Source: Hypomesus transpacificus (lineage: Eukaryota; Chordata; Actinopteri; Osmeriformes; Osmeridae). From it: DNA of 64,000 bases. Shown piece after piece: positions 49,194 through 59,647 of this stretch; position 1 is the stretch's first letter, and each line of letters begins with the position of its first letter. The notes below the pieces were generated by a model, which was not told where the DNA came from, did not search any database, and worked only from the letters and a program-made list of their open reading frames with translations. Position numbers and translations under genes: made by a program. The stretch covers positions 10,858,975 through 10,922,974 of the forward strand of contig NC_061068.1 in the NCBI RefSeq assembly GCF_021917145.1, given 5' to 3'.

Positions 49194-51831
49194 TTATTGA
49201 TCTGTTCCAGCAGCTCTCTTGGTGCGTTTCCGTGGAGAGGCTTTAGGGGATGCCTTGTCTGTAAACGGTTGACAATAAATATTTGTTATCCCTCTACATA
49301 TAGCCAGAAAACATCCCCTTACTTTGAAAATCTTTTTGAGAATTATTTTGTATATTAGCCAAGGGTCTAAGTGAAAACATACTCATGACATTGAGAGTCT
49401 CCAGGGGAATCCAGCTGATGTCCACATCATTCATTCCACCAGTACCAGTCTCTACCTTCACTGGGACTCTCTTCCTCTGTACAAAACACAAGCCAAAGGT
49501 AATCAATACTTTAGTGACTGTATATTTTGCTTTGTCTGTCTATTGTTAGCCTTGTTTTATAGTTGCTCTGTAATTCTGATTTAAAATCTGTATTTTTCCC
49601 CCCCCGATTCATTATTACATACACAGTACCCTTAGTTTAATCCAAAAAGAAAGATACAATGTGAAATCAAATATAGTCAGATTACCATGTAACATTATTC
49701 AGATACACTGTGTAGATCAATCAATAACTCTTACCGTCCTAGACTCCAGCACTTGGTAAATACCAAAAGCCATGAGGATGATCAATCCAGTAAGGAATAT
49801 ATACATGAACATTCTGCAAGAGTTACAAAAAACCATGTCATTCTACTGTTAACAGTTTTTTAAATGACCTTACATATATTTAGCACATTCACTAGAATTT
49901 TGTAATAAAAGTAATTACTTACGTTTCTCCATCCAGCCCCTCCTCCAGCTCAGTGATGGTGACAGTCTGGTTGTAAATGGCTGTCTGGAAAGTGTTTCCC
50001 TGAATAACAGTGGAAGCTCAGAATTAGTGCCTCAAGCCATGCATTCCACAACAAGTCTCTGTTCAGAAATTTGGGTTATCTTCAAATACCTACACAAGTG
50101 CTTCCTAAAACAAGCACACAGTGAATGTTGAAGGGGCATGTTACAAATCAGCATCACCAACTGATACTGATTTCAGAACATTTGCATTCAGGCCCAATGT
50201 GATGTGGCTTTACCTCGCCATCCTGGTAGTTGAGGAGAATGACAAGACCAAAGGGCCGTCCAGCCATAGGCTGAGCTGGGATAAAGGAGTACTCAAAGGA
50301 GGCCTGCTTCTGGGGCTGCACCACAGTGCTGAGCGGCAAGGCTGTGAACTACAAAACAAAGCAAATAATAAAGAAGCTAGCCTTGTGTTTCCAGTAAAAA
50401 ATAAATCGAAAAAACATTACTAATGAAAATTATGCCCATTATTTAGGTATGTGAAAACGGAAAAACAAAGGAAAAGTTTTGATATTGTTTGTTGTTTAAG
50501 TTCATACCTGAAGTCTTAATAGGAGTAAGGCAGACTTACGTTCTGAATGTAGAACTGGAAGTCCTGAGGGTAACGGAACGAGGCCTCCAGTGAATGAACA
50601 GTAAAGTCCTGGCTTCCCTTGTTGGTGAAACCCACCAGGAACTTAACAATTTCATTAGCTGGGAACTCTGGATAAATTCAAAAAGAAGAAATCAAACAAT
50701 TATTTTAACATGCATACTTGACATGCAACGTATGCTAAATTTCTTAACTTAGAGGACCAACCTTCGCCAGTCACAAAGATGATGGTGGTGTCAGCATCAG
50801 GATGGAAGGTTACATCAGTAATAGTTGCATCTTCATCCAAATCATCTTCAGTTTCCTACAATAATTATGAATGAATGTCAACATGAGCAGGAAAACAAAT
50901 GAATCAAGCGAGTAAGTGAGATGAAGCTTAGAACACTTACCAAACCCACGACCTGATCTTCCTCAACAAGCACTTCATCTTCCTCCTCCTCTTCCTCGTC
51001 TACAGCTGCATCTGGGGCTACATCCTCAACATGATCTGCAGATACCTGGCCTGTGTCAGCATAGATGAAGCCATTAGAAGTGTAGCGCAGCCATCACGTT
51101 ACTAAATATGGTTCAGATCTTTGTGCATATCCCACGCTCCAAAACCGGCACTATCAGGACATTTGGTGCTGCCCCCTAAACTCTGGCAAGTTCCAACTTA
51201 CTTGCTTTAGTCTACCATGTACTGTATCTTACAGATGCATACATTGATTTTAAAAAGTATGCAATGCAGACTTATTTACCCCCACAAAATAATGCAAGAT
51301 AGGCTATTCGAATAGTTAACTAAAAATGATACTCTTATTTTTTAAAGCGCAGCGCTTTCCTTCTGTGGTGACGTGTCCCAGGATTTAGGAACGCCATTAA
51401 CTTGACTTGCACGATAACAGAAACAAATCAATCCAATTAAGTTATGTTTAAAGCAAAAAAACATTTGTTCTCAAAACTTCACTTACGATTCGATAACGTA
51501 TTCATAATTTCAGGCGGAAAAAAGTGTTGCAGCTCCTACCTTGTTCATGATTCAACTTACAGGTGCTGGAATCTACGAATTATCTTGGCCTAGGCTACAT
51601 TTGATTGTAGACTATATGTTAAAAACAGTTTTAGTCGGCAACTTTCACCATTGTTACGGAATGAAAACTTTAGTAAATGCCACGTCGATGTTAACTCTAT
51701 CAGAATCTTTCAGCAAATACACATCTGGTCTAATATATTCGTATTACATAAATATACATACCAGTGGCTATCAATCCACACGGAAAAGCCAGAAGAAAAA
51801 TAAGTAGTAATTTGGAATGAAAATAAATCAT
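49194..51831 (-). CDS. ssr1: Translocon-associated protein subunit alpha (signal sequence receptor 1)
   Basis: Nine coding exons on the minus strand: 51831-51762, 51050-50941, 50855-50762, 50667-50540, 50348-50214, 49999-49923, 49813-49735, 49476-49383 and 49258-49194. They encode 283 residues (human 286). SSR1 is the alpha subunit of the TRAP complex, an ER membrane partner of the Sec61 channel that helps insert certain proteins. The features run in the expected order: a signal peptide ([17 protein letters not shown]), a long acidic luminal segment (DEEEEEEDE), the luminal beta-sandwich domain ([33 protein letters not shown]), N-glycosylation sites (NFT, NQT), a membrane span ([19 protein letters not shown]), and a basic cytosolic tail ([18 protein letters not shown]). 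Nothing odd was found. Confidence 0.97.
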
Positions 51832-52340
51832 TTTTATTCTGTCTTAGAACGTTGTAACTTGTACACATCAGCAGTCAGAAAGGAAAGAAAAGTTGAGAAG
51901 AGGGAGGGATAAGAGAATCTCAAACACGCCCCCTTTGCTTTGTATAGTAGTCTGAGGCACTTTTACTCCTGTGCTCAGGCAACGTATGTCTCTGGGCACC
52001 ACTAGGGGATCGGCTTGATTCAATCATCCAAAAACAGTAGTCTCAAGTAAACAGATTGGAGAAAATAATTTCATATACCATTTGCTTCATATAAAGCAAA
52101 TGGTTTCTTGAGTGTACTATCTTACACTACGCGTACTCCACACGGATCACTTTAATGGTAGGCACCTCAGCAGATAGCCTATCATAATCACAAACACATT
52201 CAGATGTTGGACCGACATCTATCGACAAGGTGTCGCTGTTCAAATGGTTGCCATATTGTTCAGCAAATGTTAGAGCCCAAACATTAACCATAGCATTGGG
52301 TAGCCATCAGAACAGCGACCCCTGGTCGACTGTTGTATTT

Positions 52341-52530
52341 TACATTTAGTAATTTAGACGATGCTGTTATCCAGAGCGACCTACAGTAAATACAGGGAGG
52401 GACATTGTCCCCGAGGCAAGTAGGGTGAAGTGCCTAGGCGAAGGACACAACGTCATTTTGCACAGCCGGGAATCGAACCGACAACCTTCTGATTAACAGC
52501 CCGATTCCCTAACTGCTCAGCCACCTAACT
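52341..52530 (-). repeat. tRNA-derived SINE upstream of the SIT1-like gene
   Basis: Third copy of the family at 12434-12637 and 20528-20713, same orientation. The B box complement GGGAATCGAACC and the AGGCAAGTAGGGTGAAGTGC body are kept. Its tail (ATTTAGACGATGCTGTTATC) has several substitutions, so this copy looks the oldest of the three. Confidence 0.85.
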
Positions 52531-52796
52531 GTATAACAATAAACAAAATACAAAAAAGAAAGATTTACAATAAGATACAAAAACATAATAAAGAATACTA
52601 TAAGAAAGGCCTACTATTTAAAAAAAGTTTACAATATGACAGAGCCGTGAAGAGCCGTACAGGATGTGCCAAACAATTCACAGTATGACGTGTAAGAAGA
52701 TTGCGCAATGTGCAAGACAGTAATCCAGAAGTGCGTTAATGTAACGCATTTGTCAGGAGTGTACGTTACATGTTAACGTACGTCATAGTCTATGTC

Positions 52797-52821
52797 GGGG
52801 GGGGGGGGGGGGGGGGGGGGG
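52797..52821. repeat. Poly-G tract, 25 bases
   Basis: Twenty-five consecutive G between the SINE and the first exon of the SIT1-like gene. Length may be imprecise. Confidence 0.9.
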
Positions 52822-53171
52822 ACAGACACATTCAATATAAAAATGCATTAACAGTGTGGTGCTCTATCCACTGTTCTTTATTTTAATTGATTTTATGTAT
52901 TAATATCATAGCTGCTGCATCTAATTGCACCACAGCAACTCACAGACTCTCAAGCAGATGCAGCTCTGGCCTACTTTATGTCTCATGATAAAACTCATTA
53001 TCTTCTGTCTTATTTTCATAGGAAGAATTGTGGTTTTCTGCAGATTGCTTGCTGATGCACAAGAGCTTCTGTTGCTGACATCCTGTTAAACTTCCATTAA
53101 AGGCTCATGGTGGTAGGAACCTGAATAAAATCTACATTTTAATTAGTCTTTCAGAATCAGCGAAGGGTATT

Positions 53172-54382
53172 ATGACAGGCACTTGTAATACAGCACAAAC
53201 AACGGGTACGTACATCATAAACTAATTCCAGTGTCTAATTCCAGTGTTTTACAGGATTGTTTGAAATTAGACAATCTTCATTCAAATGTTTCCTTAGGTT
53301 TCAGTTGTGCTTGATATTGAAAGAGATGCTCAAAGAAAGAAATGCTCAAGAAGTTAATGTCAGATGTAAATTCTGACTAATATGTGACATTTATATATAT
53401 TTTGATGTGTTCTTTGTTCTTTCCTCTACAGTCTTTGGTGTTTTCTGTGGGTCCTCTGAGTTATGGATACTATTGGGAGCTGTCAGCTCAATATTGGTTT
53501 TGTCAGTGTTATGGAATATTCTTTGCTGTATTCTAAAAGTTGGCACAGGTAGGATTTTAATGTAGATAAATATTTCTTTACAAATGCTAATGCATCCTCA
53601 CTGGTATTAACTACGTTTGTGTTACAGAAAAGGGGAAGATGTTTCTACCTCGCTTCAGAAGGAGGTATATATATATTAATCAATGTTTGAGAGACAGAGA
53701 AATGCATATGTTTATGGTACATACATGGATTTTCTGACTATTTTCAATTTTTCTCTGTAAACAGTTTAAGTTTGCGTTTGAGGGACATGGAAGACAACCC
53801 TATTTACGGAAATATAACCTACACTCAAACTAGTGAGTACAGATTCCTCAAATAAGAACGTTGTGTCATGGATTTAAACAATATGGTGTGGGCTTGTGAC
53901 TGTATATATATATATCTACATATTTTTTACAGGAGTTGACCCTCCAAACTGTCCATCATCTATCCGAAATTCTAAGGTTACAAGCAAAAATTATTTTCTT
54001 GAGACCTATGTTACTAAATAAAAATGTCCTGCTCTGTACAAACCTTTCTGTTTCATGTTGGAGCATTGATTTTGTCAAGACGAAGTGTTTACACTATCAT
54101 CTTACCACTTACTTTCTTTGTATTTGTCAGTCACACTATAAGGGTGAAGACTACGCTAACTTGACCCTGAAGGCCCCCAAGCAAACGTCTGGCCGCAGCT
54201 CTCCAAAGATTGAATACTCTGATGTGGTGACACTGCAGGTGTTAGAGGAGACCGAGAAGGTGGCAGAAGGTAACACAGACACAGTCTCTGTGCTGTCTGA
54301 TCTCTATGCCTCTGTCCAAACTGGCCACACTAAGACCCTAGACACGACAGAGGGAAACGAAGGCTACGCCAACCATGTCTGA
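53172..54382 (+). CDS. SIT1-like signaling threshold-regulating transmembrane adaptor
   Basis: Six small coding exons, 53172-53205, 53432-53548, 53628-53664, 53765-53832, 53933-53976 and 54131-54382, encode 183 residues (human SIT1 196). A short extracellular part is followed by one membrane span (about residues 22-46, LWILLGAVSSILVLSVLWNI) and a cytosolic tail with spaced tyrosines. Four match human SIT1 in order: IYGNITYTQT (human LYGNLHYLQT), IEYSDVV (VKYSEVV), DLYASV (ELYASV) and GYANHV (AYANSQ). YxN sites at Y77, Y108 and Y179 suit GRB2; the ITIM-like IEYSDV around Y129 suits SHP2. SIT1 is a disulfide-linked dimer in lymphocytes that dampens antigen-receptor signalling. Overall identity is low, so the call rests on motif order and exon layout. 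AATAAA at 54747-54752 follows. Confidence 0.8.
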
Positions 54383-54746
54383 CTGATTGTTGTTGACTTG
54401 TTCCTTCCTTGTTTCTGTGTGCATATTGGGGCTTGCTGCAGCTTGGCTTGTGACCACAAGATGTCAGTGTTGTTCAGCATTTAAAAATCTGATGTATTAC
54501 CAAAGGAAAAACTGGTTGTTCTTTCTCACATTTACAACATGAGACAATGTTAAATTAATGAAATAGATTGATTTTGTTTAGCAATCTTTTTCAGTGATGG
54601 TATTCTAAACATATTCTATTTAAAATAACTTACTCCATAGTGGAAAGTATTTAAATGAAAACTTGAGCTGTCCATGTACTTAAACATACTGAATAACCTA
54701 TCATTATTATTATTATCATCAACATTCTGAATTGCTTTTTTTTCAG

Positions 54747-54752
54747 AATAAA
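54747..54752 (+). promoter_or_regulatory. Polyadenylation signal of the SIT1-like gene
   Basis: AATAAA in TTTCAGAATAAACAATTATG, about 365 bases after the stop codon and followed by a GT-rich stretch (CTTCTGTTGTTTAGG), as expected for a cleavage site. Confidence 0.55.
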
Positions 54753-55766
54753 CAATTATGCATTTCTGTCCAGTTGACTTCTGTTGTTTAGGACCTCCTC
54801 CAAATAATCATCAGTATGTTATTCCCATAAGATACTGTAATGTTAATGTTTAACCAATAGAACAGTACATGTAAGTTTTGACTAGTCCTGACTAGTATTA
54901 ATTATTAACCGAATATTACCTAATGTACGTATTGTACTAATGATGTATTATCAGCAGTTTATCTAAGCTTGGATGTCCATTAATAATCATGGTCAAAATG
55001 TTATACTGATAAGTCAAAAGCCATAGACTCAGATAAAGTTGAAGGTTTGTCCATGGGATTGGACAAACTGGTGTAATAATACAGAGATAAGCTTGTTGGC
55101 GCAAACAACTCTCTGATAAAGAATCTAAAAGGTATAGTGTATAGTGGTATAGTGTATAGTTTGGAACAGCAAACCTTACTGGTAAACGTTTGTCAATTTG
55201 TTGACAAGATCCCCCAAAAATCTGACCCGTGTTAACTGTGGGGTACTCTATGGCAACCTTCCCATAGTTTCCCTGTGTAAAGCGGTGGACCAGTGGGATT
55301 GGGGGCAAGACAAAACGTGCAGGAAGTAACCCCTCCAAACAGAAGTGTAAATGCCACGTTCACTTTATTTTATATCAACCTTCCTTGTAATCTGAATCTG
55401 AATAAGGTGTTGTTAAGGGTATAAAACTACCCAGACCTTAGGTCAGCAGATAAAGTACAAAGTCTGTTATCAAATAACTTTACAGATATATTACCTATGA
55501 TATGAGGGTTGCAAATTCAACCACGGCAATACCAGTTTGAGAAAAGGCCTCTCTCCAATTCATGTCCTTGTATATCTGCAAGCAAAAGTAATTGATTGAC
55601 AGAAAGGTTGATATGAAGTTTGTAATTGCACAAATCCACAAGAGAATATTGGGGAGACTAATGCAGATGCATTACTTAGTCTTTGGTTGAAAACAGTCAA
55701 CACACCCTTTTAAAATATTGTCATTAAAGCCATACACCTATTTTCTTCAGCAGTTTTTAGTCAAAT

Positions 55767-56011
55767 CAGTTTTGATTCCATAGTATCCCTATAAAGTAAA
55801 TCAGTTTTGATTCCATAGTATCTCTATAAAATAAATCAGTTTTGATTCCATAGTATCCCTATTAAATAAATCAGTTTTCATTCCATAGTATCCCTGTAAA
55901 ATAAATCATTTTTCATTCCATAGTATCCCTATAAAATAAATCAGTTTTCATTCCATAGTATCCCTATAAAATAAATCAGTTTTCATTCCATAGTATCCCT
56001 ATAAAATAAAT
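55767..56011. repeat. Minisatellite, seven copies of a 35-bp unit
   Basis: Exactly 245 bases, 7 x 35, with unit CAGTTTTGATTCCATAGTAT followed by CCCTATAAAATAAAT. Early copies carry GATT, later ones CATT at the same place. The last copies are nearly identical, which suggests growth from the right side. Confidence 0.95.
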
Positions 56012-57377
56012 GTGTGGGAGCTTTTGCTTAAGACCCAGAGAAAGTCATCAAGTCATTTTTAATTGTTTATTTTGAACAGTTGAATGGTTTCCTTCGCACA
56101 ACCTACATAACATTAAACACAGTACCTTTCTATAATTTCAAAGCTTTTGTGTATTTTTAAGTGAAGGACTTAAGAGCATCTTTGAGTGTTTACGGTGCAC
56201 AGATATGGAATCCTTGATAAGATGATTTAGGGTTTTTCTCCAGAAGGATTTTTTGTTTATTTGGAATTATAACAATCCCTGTCTGGAATACGAGCACACA
56301 GCACAGTGCCCCATAATGCCGACTCACCCTAACCCCCCCCCCCCTCCTCTGGCACCATATCTGCTGTTGTTCTTTTCTCAACTTTCCAAAACCCCTGCTA
56401 CCACATTCCTTACTGAGACTAGTTCCGGACATATTTGTGCTGCACAGATAACACAGCCCAAACCAAGGCCTCTATCCTGACCACTGGATAGCCCACATGC
56501 CTGCCTCCCTGCCCCATAATCAATAAACCACCACAATGATCTTGTGGACAGGATAGTAGAATAATCTTTTCATGTGAAACAATCGGAAGACGTATTGTAT
56601 GTACCCAATTGCTGTGAAAGTGCCAAGTCAATGAAGTGAATCGCCAAGCACAAGTTCAAGATCAAATCAATGTATTTATTATAGATCTCTAAGGTGCAGT
56701 TGTCTGATACACTCAAGTTGAGCATCTCAGAGGACTGGACAAAGAATACAGTAATGAAAGGCAATTAAATAATATCACAATTTGGGAGGTTTTAGTCCCA
56801 CAAGAAACATTAGGGGGTGACATCGACACAGCCTTCGCAAGCACAGACAAAAGACGCAACATTCATGGTGCTAGATAGCGTTTGTTTACGCTTTAGATAA
56901 GGCTCCTAGAAATGGCCTTGACGTTCCATGTTTTCATGAGTAAATATAGAACGGTATAGTTGAAACATTGTTTATTATATTCAGAGCATTCCAAACAGTA
57001 TAAAAGTAATAAAGTAATCATTAGTTATTGTTAATTGATCAGTGGTTAGACATACCTGTTCAAATCACATAACAGACAATCATAAATGTTCTGTAATTTT
57101 CACGCCACACATGAAATACAGACTAAATAAGGAAATATATATTAACTTTTAGTTATTTGGCTGCTACAACACATATTACTGTAGTTACATTTGAGGACTG
57201 CATTAGAAAATGCATTAGAAAATGCATTGCAAAATACATTACAAAATGCAACAATCAAGTTAGAGGACCATTAAATCTGGCAATGTATGGAACAGCAAAA
57301 ACAATGCAGCATAGGCTACTCATTGCCTAAATATTGCTTTCCCAGAGTCCCCTTAACAGATATTAAATTATGTTACC

Positions 57378-58802
57378 TCAAACTTTGGTGTCATCCTCAG
57401 AGTTGATGGGAGCTTTGTTTACACCCATGCTGTCAAAGTCAGAGGGCACATCGAAGAACAACTCATCGTCAAAGCAAAACTTGTCAGATGGCATTGCCAG
57501 ACAGGGCAGTTTCAAGGCAAATCCAGTTAGCAACCCCCCAACTGAGGCTGCTGCAATGGTAAAGAAGATAGCTGCGACTTGGAAGAGGGCCTGCTCCTGG
57601 GCAGTGCGTCCCAGGCCAGGCTTTAGTCCTGGGATCAGCTGCTGCAGCTCCAGCAGCTTGGGATCTCCCTCAGGGGGTGCACGGTGAGCAAAGATCTGGT
57701 ACATGCTAGGACCATAGGTCTCCTCAGTGGCCATGAGGATTGCACAGATGCCTGCAGTGCTGGATATGAGGCCAGTGAGGCCATGGAGGTTGTGAATCCC
57801 ACATTGGTCTTGGATCTTCAAGTGGCGGGCCATGAATGGGGTTAGGTACCTGTAGCCAAAGAAGCAGGCTATGCAGCCCATGATGCCAAGTGCGTATGCG
57901 GCAGAGGGAGTGATCATCATGTCCACAGAGGCTCCAACAGTTACACCACCTGCCAGAGTCACATTCTGAATGTCAGCCATCGTCAGCTTGCCTCTTTTGT
58001 TGAACAGAGCTGAGAGAGCGAAGGCGGTGAGGGTGGAGGAGCTAAGGCCTATGAACGTGTGCAACACTGCCCTGTGCTGGTCGTCTCCTTTGACGGTCAG
58101 GGCTGAGTTGAAGGAAGGCCAGAACACCCAAAGGAACAGAGTTCCTATAAGAGACAGGATGTCGGACTGGTAACTGGTGATCTCCTTAACATGACCCTGG
58201 TTCAAGTTGGGGCGGTAAAGTACAAATGTCACTCCCAACCCAAAGTAGCAAGCAAATAAGTGGATGAGGATGGTGCCACCAGCATCAGTGATCTTGAGAT
58301 GCTTTAACACAAACCATTCTGTGACAGCAAAAATGGGGACTTCCAGCAGAGCCATGACAAGGAGCTGGACTGGACTGGTCTTCCCCAGCACAGCCCCAAA
58401 TGAAATGAGCACAACCGCACAAGCAAATTCAGCATTGAGCAGGTTGATCACACCCAGATGAATCTTTCCATCATAGTAGAATTGGAAATAGCCTTGCACC
58501 AGAATGGCCCATTGGATAGAAAAGGTGGCTGTAAGGAAATTGAAGACCATCCCGCTGAAGCCATAGAACCGCAGGAAAGCCAACAGGCAGCCAAAGCCAA
58601 TGAAGATCATCACCTGCACATCAGCAAAAAAGGGGTAGTCTTTATACAATGAGTTGTCCATGGGGTTGGTTTCATTGTTTTGCATCTTGGCGTTCGCATT
58701 GTCATCATAAGTGACAAAGCTGGCATAGAGAGCTAGCAAAACCACCTCCAAAACCAGAACCAGCACTGGCAAGCGGACCTTCAGGCTTGTGGAATTATTC
58801 AT
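57378..58802 (-). CDS. Rh type C-like glycoprotein (ammonia channel), single exon
   Basis: One uninterrupted frame of 474 codons from MNNSTSLKVRLPVLVLVLEV to the stop. Rh glycoproteins conduct NH3 (and possibly CO2) across plasma membranes; in fish gills they serve ammonia excretion. The pore features are in place: twin histidines at H181 (TILIHLFACYFGLG) and H340 (GIHNLHGL), Phe-gate positions in SFGAVLG (F135) and TLFLWVFWPSFNSA (F223), and an N-glycosylation site NET at residue 43 in the first loop. About 12 membrane helices are expected. The Rh-type end PSDKFCFDDELFFDVPSDFD is kept. Vertebrate RHCG genes usually have about ten exons, so the lack of introns points to a retrogene that stayed intact. 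A TATA box lies about 70 bases before the ATG. Which fish RHCG subtype this is cannot be settled here. Confidence 0.94.
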   Translation of the reverse strand: MNNSTSLKVRLPVLVLVLEVVLLALYASFVTYDDNANAKMQNNETNPMDNSLYKDYPFFADVQVMIFIGFGCLLAFLRFYGFSGMVFNFLTATFSIQWAILVQGYFQFYYDGKIHLGVINLLNAEFACAVVLISFGAVLGKTSPVQLLVMALLEVPIFAVTEWFVLKHLKITDAGGTILIHLFACYFGLGVTFVLYRPNLNQGHVKEITSYQSDILSLIGTLFLWVFWPSFNSALTVKGDDQHRAVLHTFIGLSSSTLTAFALSALFNKRGKLTMADIQNVTLAGGVTVGASVDMMITPSAAYALGIMGCIACFFGYRYLTPFMARHLKIQDQCGIHNLHGLTGLISSTAGICAILMATEETYGPSMYQIFAHRAPPEGDPKLLELQQLIPGLKPGLGRTAQEQALFQVAAIFFTIAAASVGGLLTGFALKLPCLAMPSDKFCFDDELFFDVPSDFDSMGVNKAPINSEDDTKV

Positions 58803-59647
58803 GATTCTTCACAACTGACTGCTCAGTGATGGATTAACTGCTTGTTACCTCAGCAACTACACTACCATGTCCTTTTATACTCTCCCAGTCAGATAAGAGC
58901 ACCTAAGGATACTGGGTAGAAACACTGTATAAATGTTTCACACAGCAGTACTGGACTTCAGAACGCTCTCCCTGAACATTGGATTGCACTTTGGCCCTTA
59001 AAACGATGTTAGTTTTTTAAGGTATACAAGCTAGCATGCTATGGTTAAAATAATTATAATAAGATTATATAGGTACAAACCTGGCAACCCTGATAATCGT
59101 GGTTCGTGTATCCCAAAATGCACTGTAACGCCAACGTAAGCAAACACGAATATGGCCAGTGGTTGATGGTAGCAGCTAGCTTGCATTCACATCCATCTTT
59201 AGTCAATGGGTATTATTTAAGCTGATAGAAAATAGATTAATCTATCAACGGACACTTTGAATTGTTATACTCAGCTCAGGAAGTCAGCTTCTTGAAACAC
59301 TGCTTGCGTTATTGAACCAGGTAAAACCCAAGAATACCGCTACTAGCTAGCTTACAACTGCTAGCAAACGCAAGGCTACCAGAGCTGACGTGACAGCTAA
59401 CTAGCTAGCTATCCACGGCTTTACGTTTTAACTTTTGCTTGAGAAAAAATAATTAACCATCCTTTGTTGAATTATGACTGTATTTCTCCTTATTGATATT
59501 TTCTGTTGCACGAAGACAGTCACAAATAAGTTATTGGCTGTTGAAAAGACAGGTTTCAGGTTTGCCGGCATCCAATTGCAATGATGTGAGTCACTTTGAT
59601 ACAACTGTTATTAATGCTGATCGGACCCTATTTTTTAAAGTGCGAAA
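58803..59647. other. Divergent promoter region between the Rh gene and arfgap1
   Basis: The two start codons are 845 bp apart. The left side has the Rh TATA box. The arfgap1 leader exon probably ends at 59319 (GAACCAG then GTAAAAC) and rejoins at an acceptor TTTTTTAAAG near 59640. Confidence 0.5.
58871..58879 (-). promoter_or_regulatory. TATA box of the Rh gene
   Basis: TATAAAAGG on the minus strand, about 70 bases upstream of the start codon, so transcription should start near 58845-58850 and leave a 5' UTR of roughly 45 bases with no room for a leader intron. Confidence 0.65.

Larger units (their letters stand above)
51832..53171. other. Divergent region between ssr1 and the SIT1-like gene
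   Basis: Carries the ssr1 promoter, an 11-bp inverted repeat (52077-52104) that could form a hairpin, a SINE (52341-52530) and a 25-G tract (52797-52821). No exons seen before 53172. Confidence 0.5.
54383..57377. other. SIT1-like 3' UTR, minisatellite and downstream region of the Rh gene
   Basis: AATAAA at 54747-54752 ends the SIT1-like gene. A seven-copy minisatellite is at 55767-56011, a 12-C run at 56333-56344, and a short 12-bp repeat at about 57200-57250. A reversed polyadenylation signal near 56971 may serve the Rh gene. A 133-codon minus-strand frame at 54937-55338 has no recognisable homology. Confidence 0.5.

Noticed and set aside
52077-52104. 11-bp inverted repeat ACCATTTGCTT / AAGCAAATGGT as a microRNA or terminator
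   Set aside because: Stem too short for a microRNA precursor and no supporting context; likely chance or a degraded repeat.
54937-55338. 133-codon minus-strand frame downstream of the SIT1-like gene
   Set aside because: Does not resemble any family I know, has no promoter or splice context, and sits in 3' flanking DNA.
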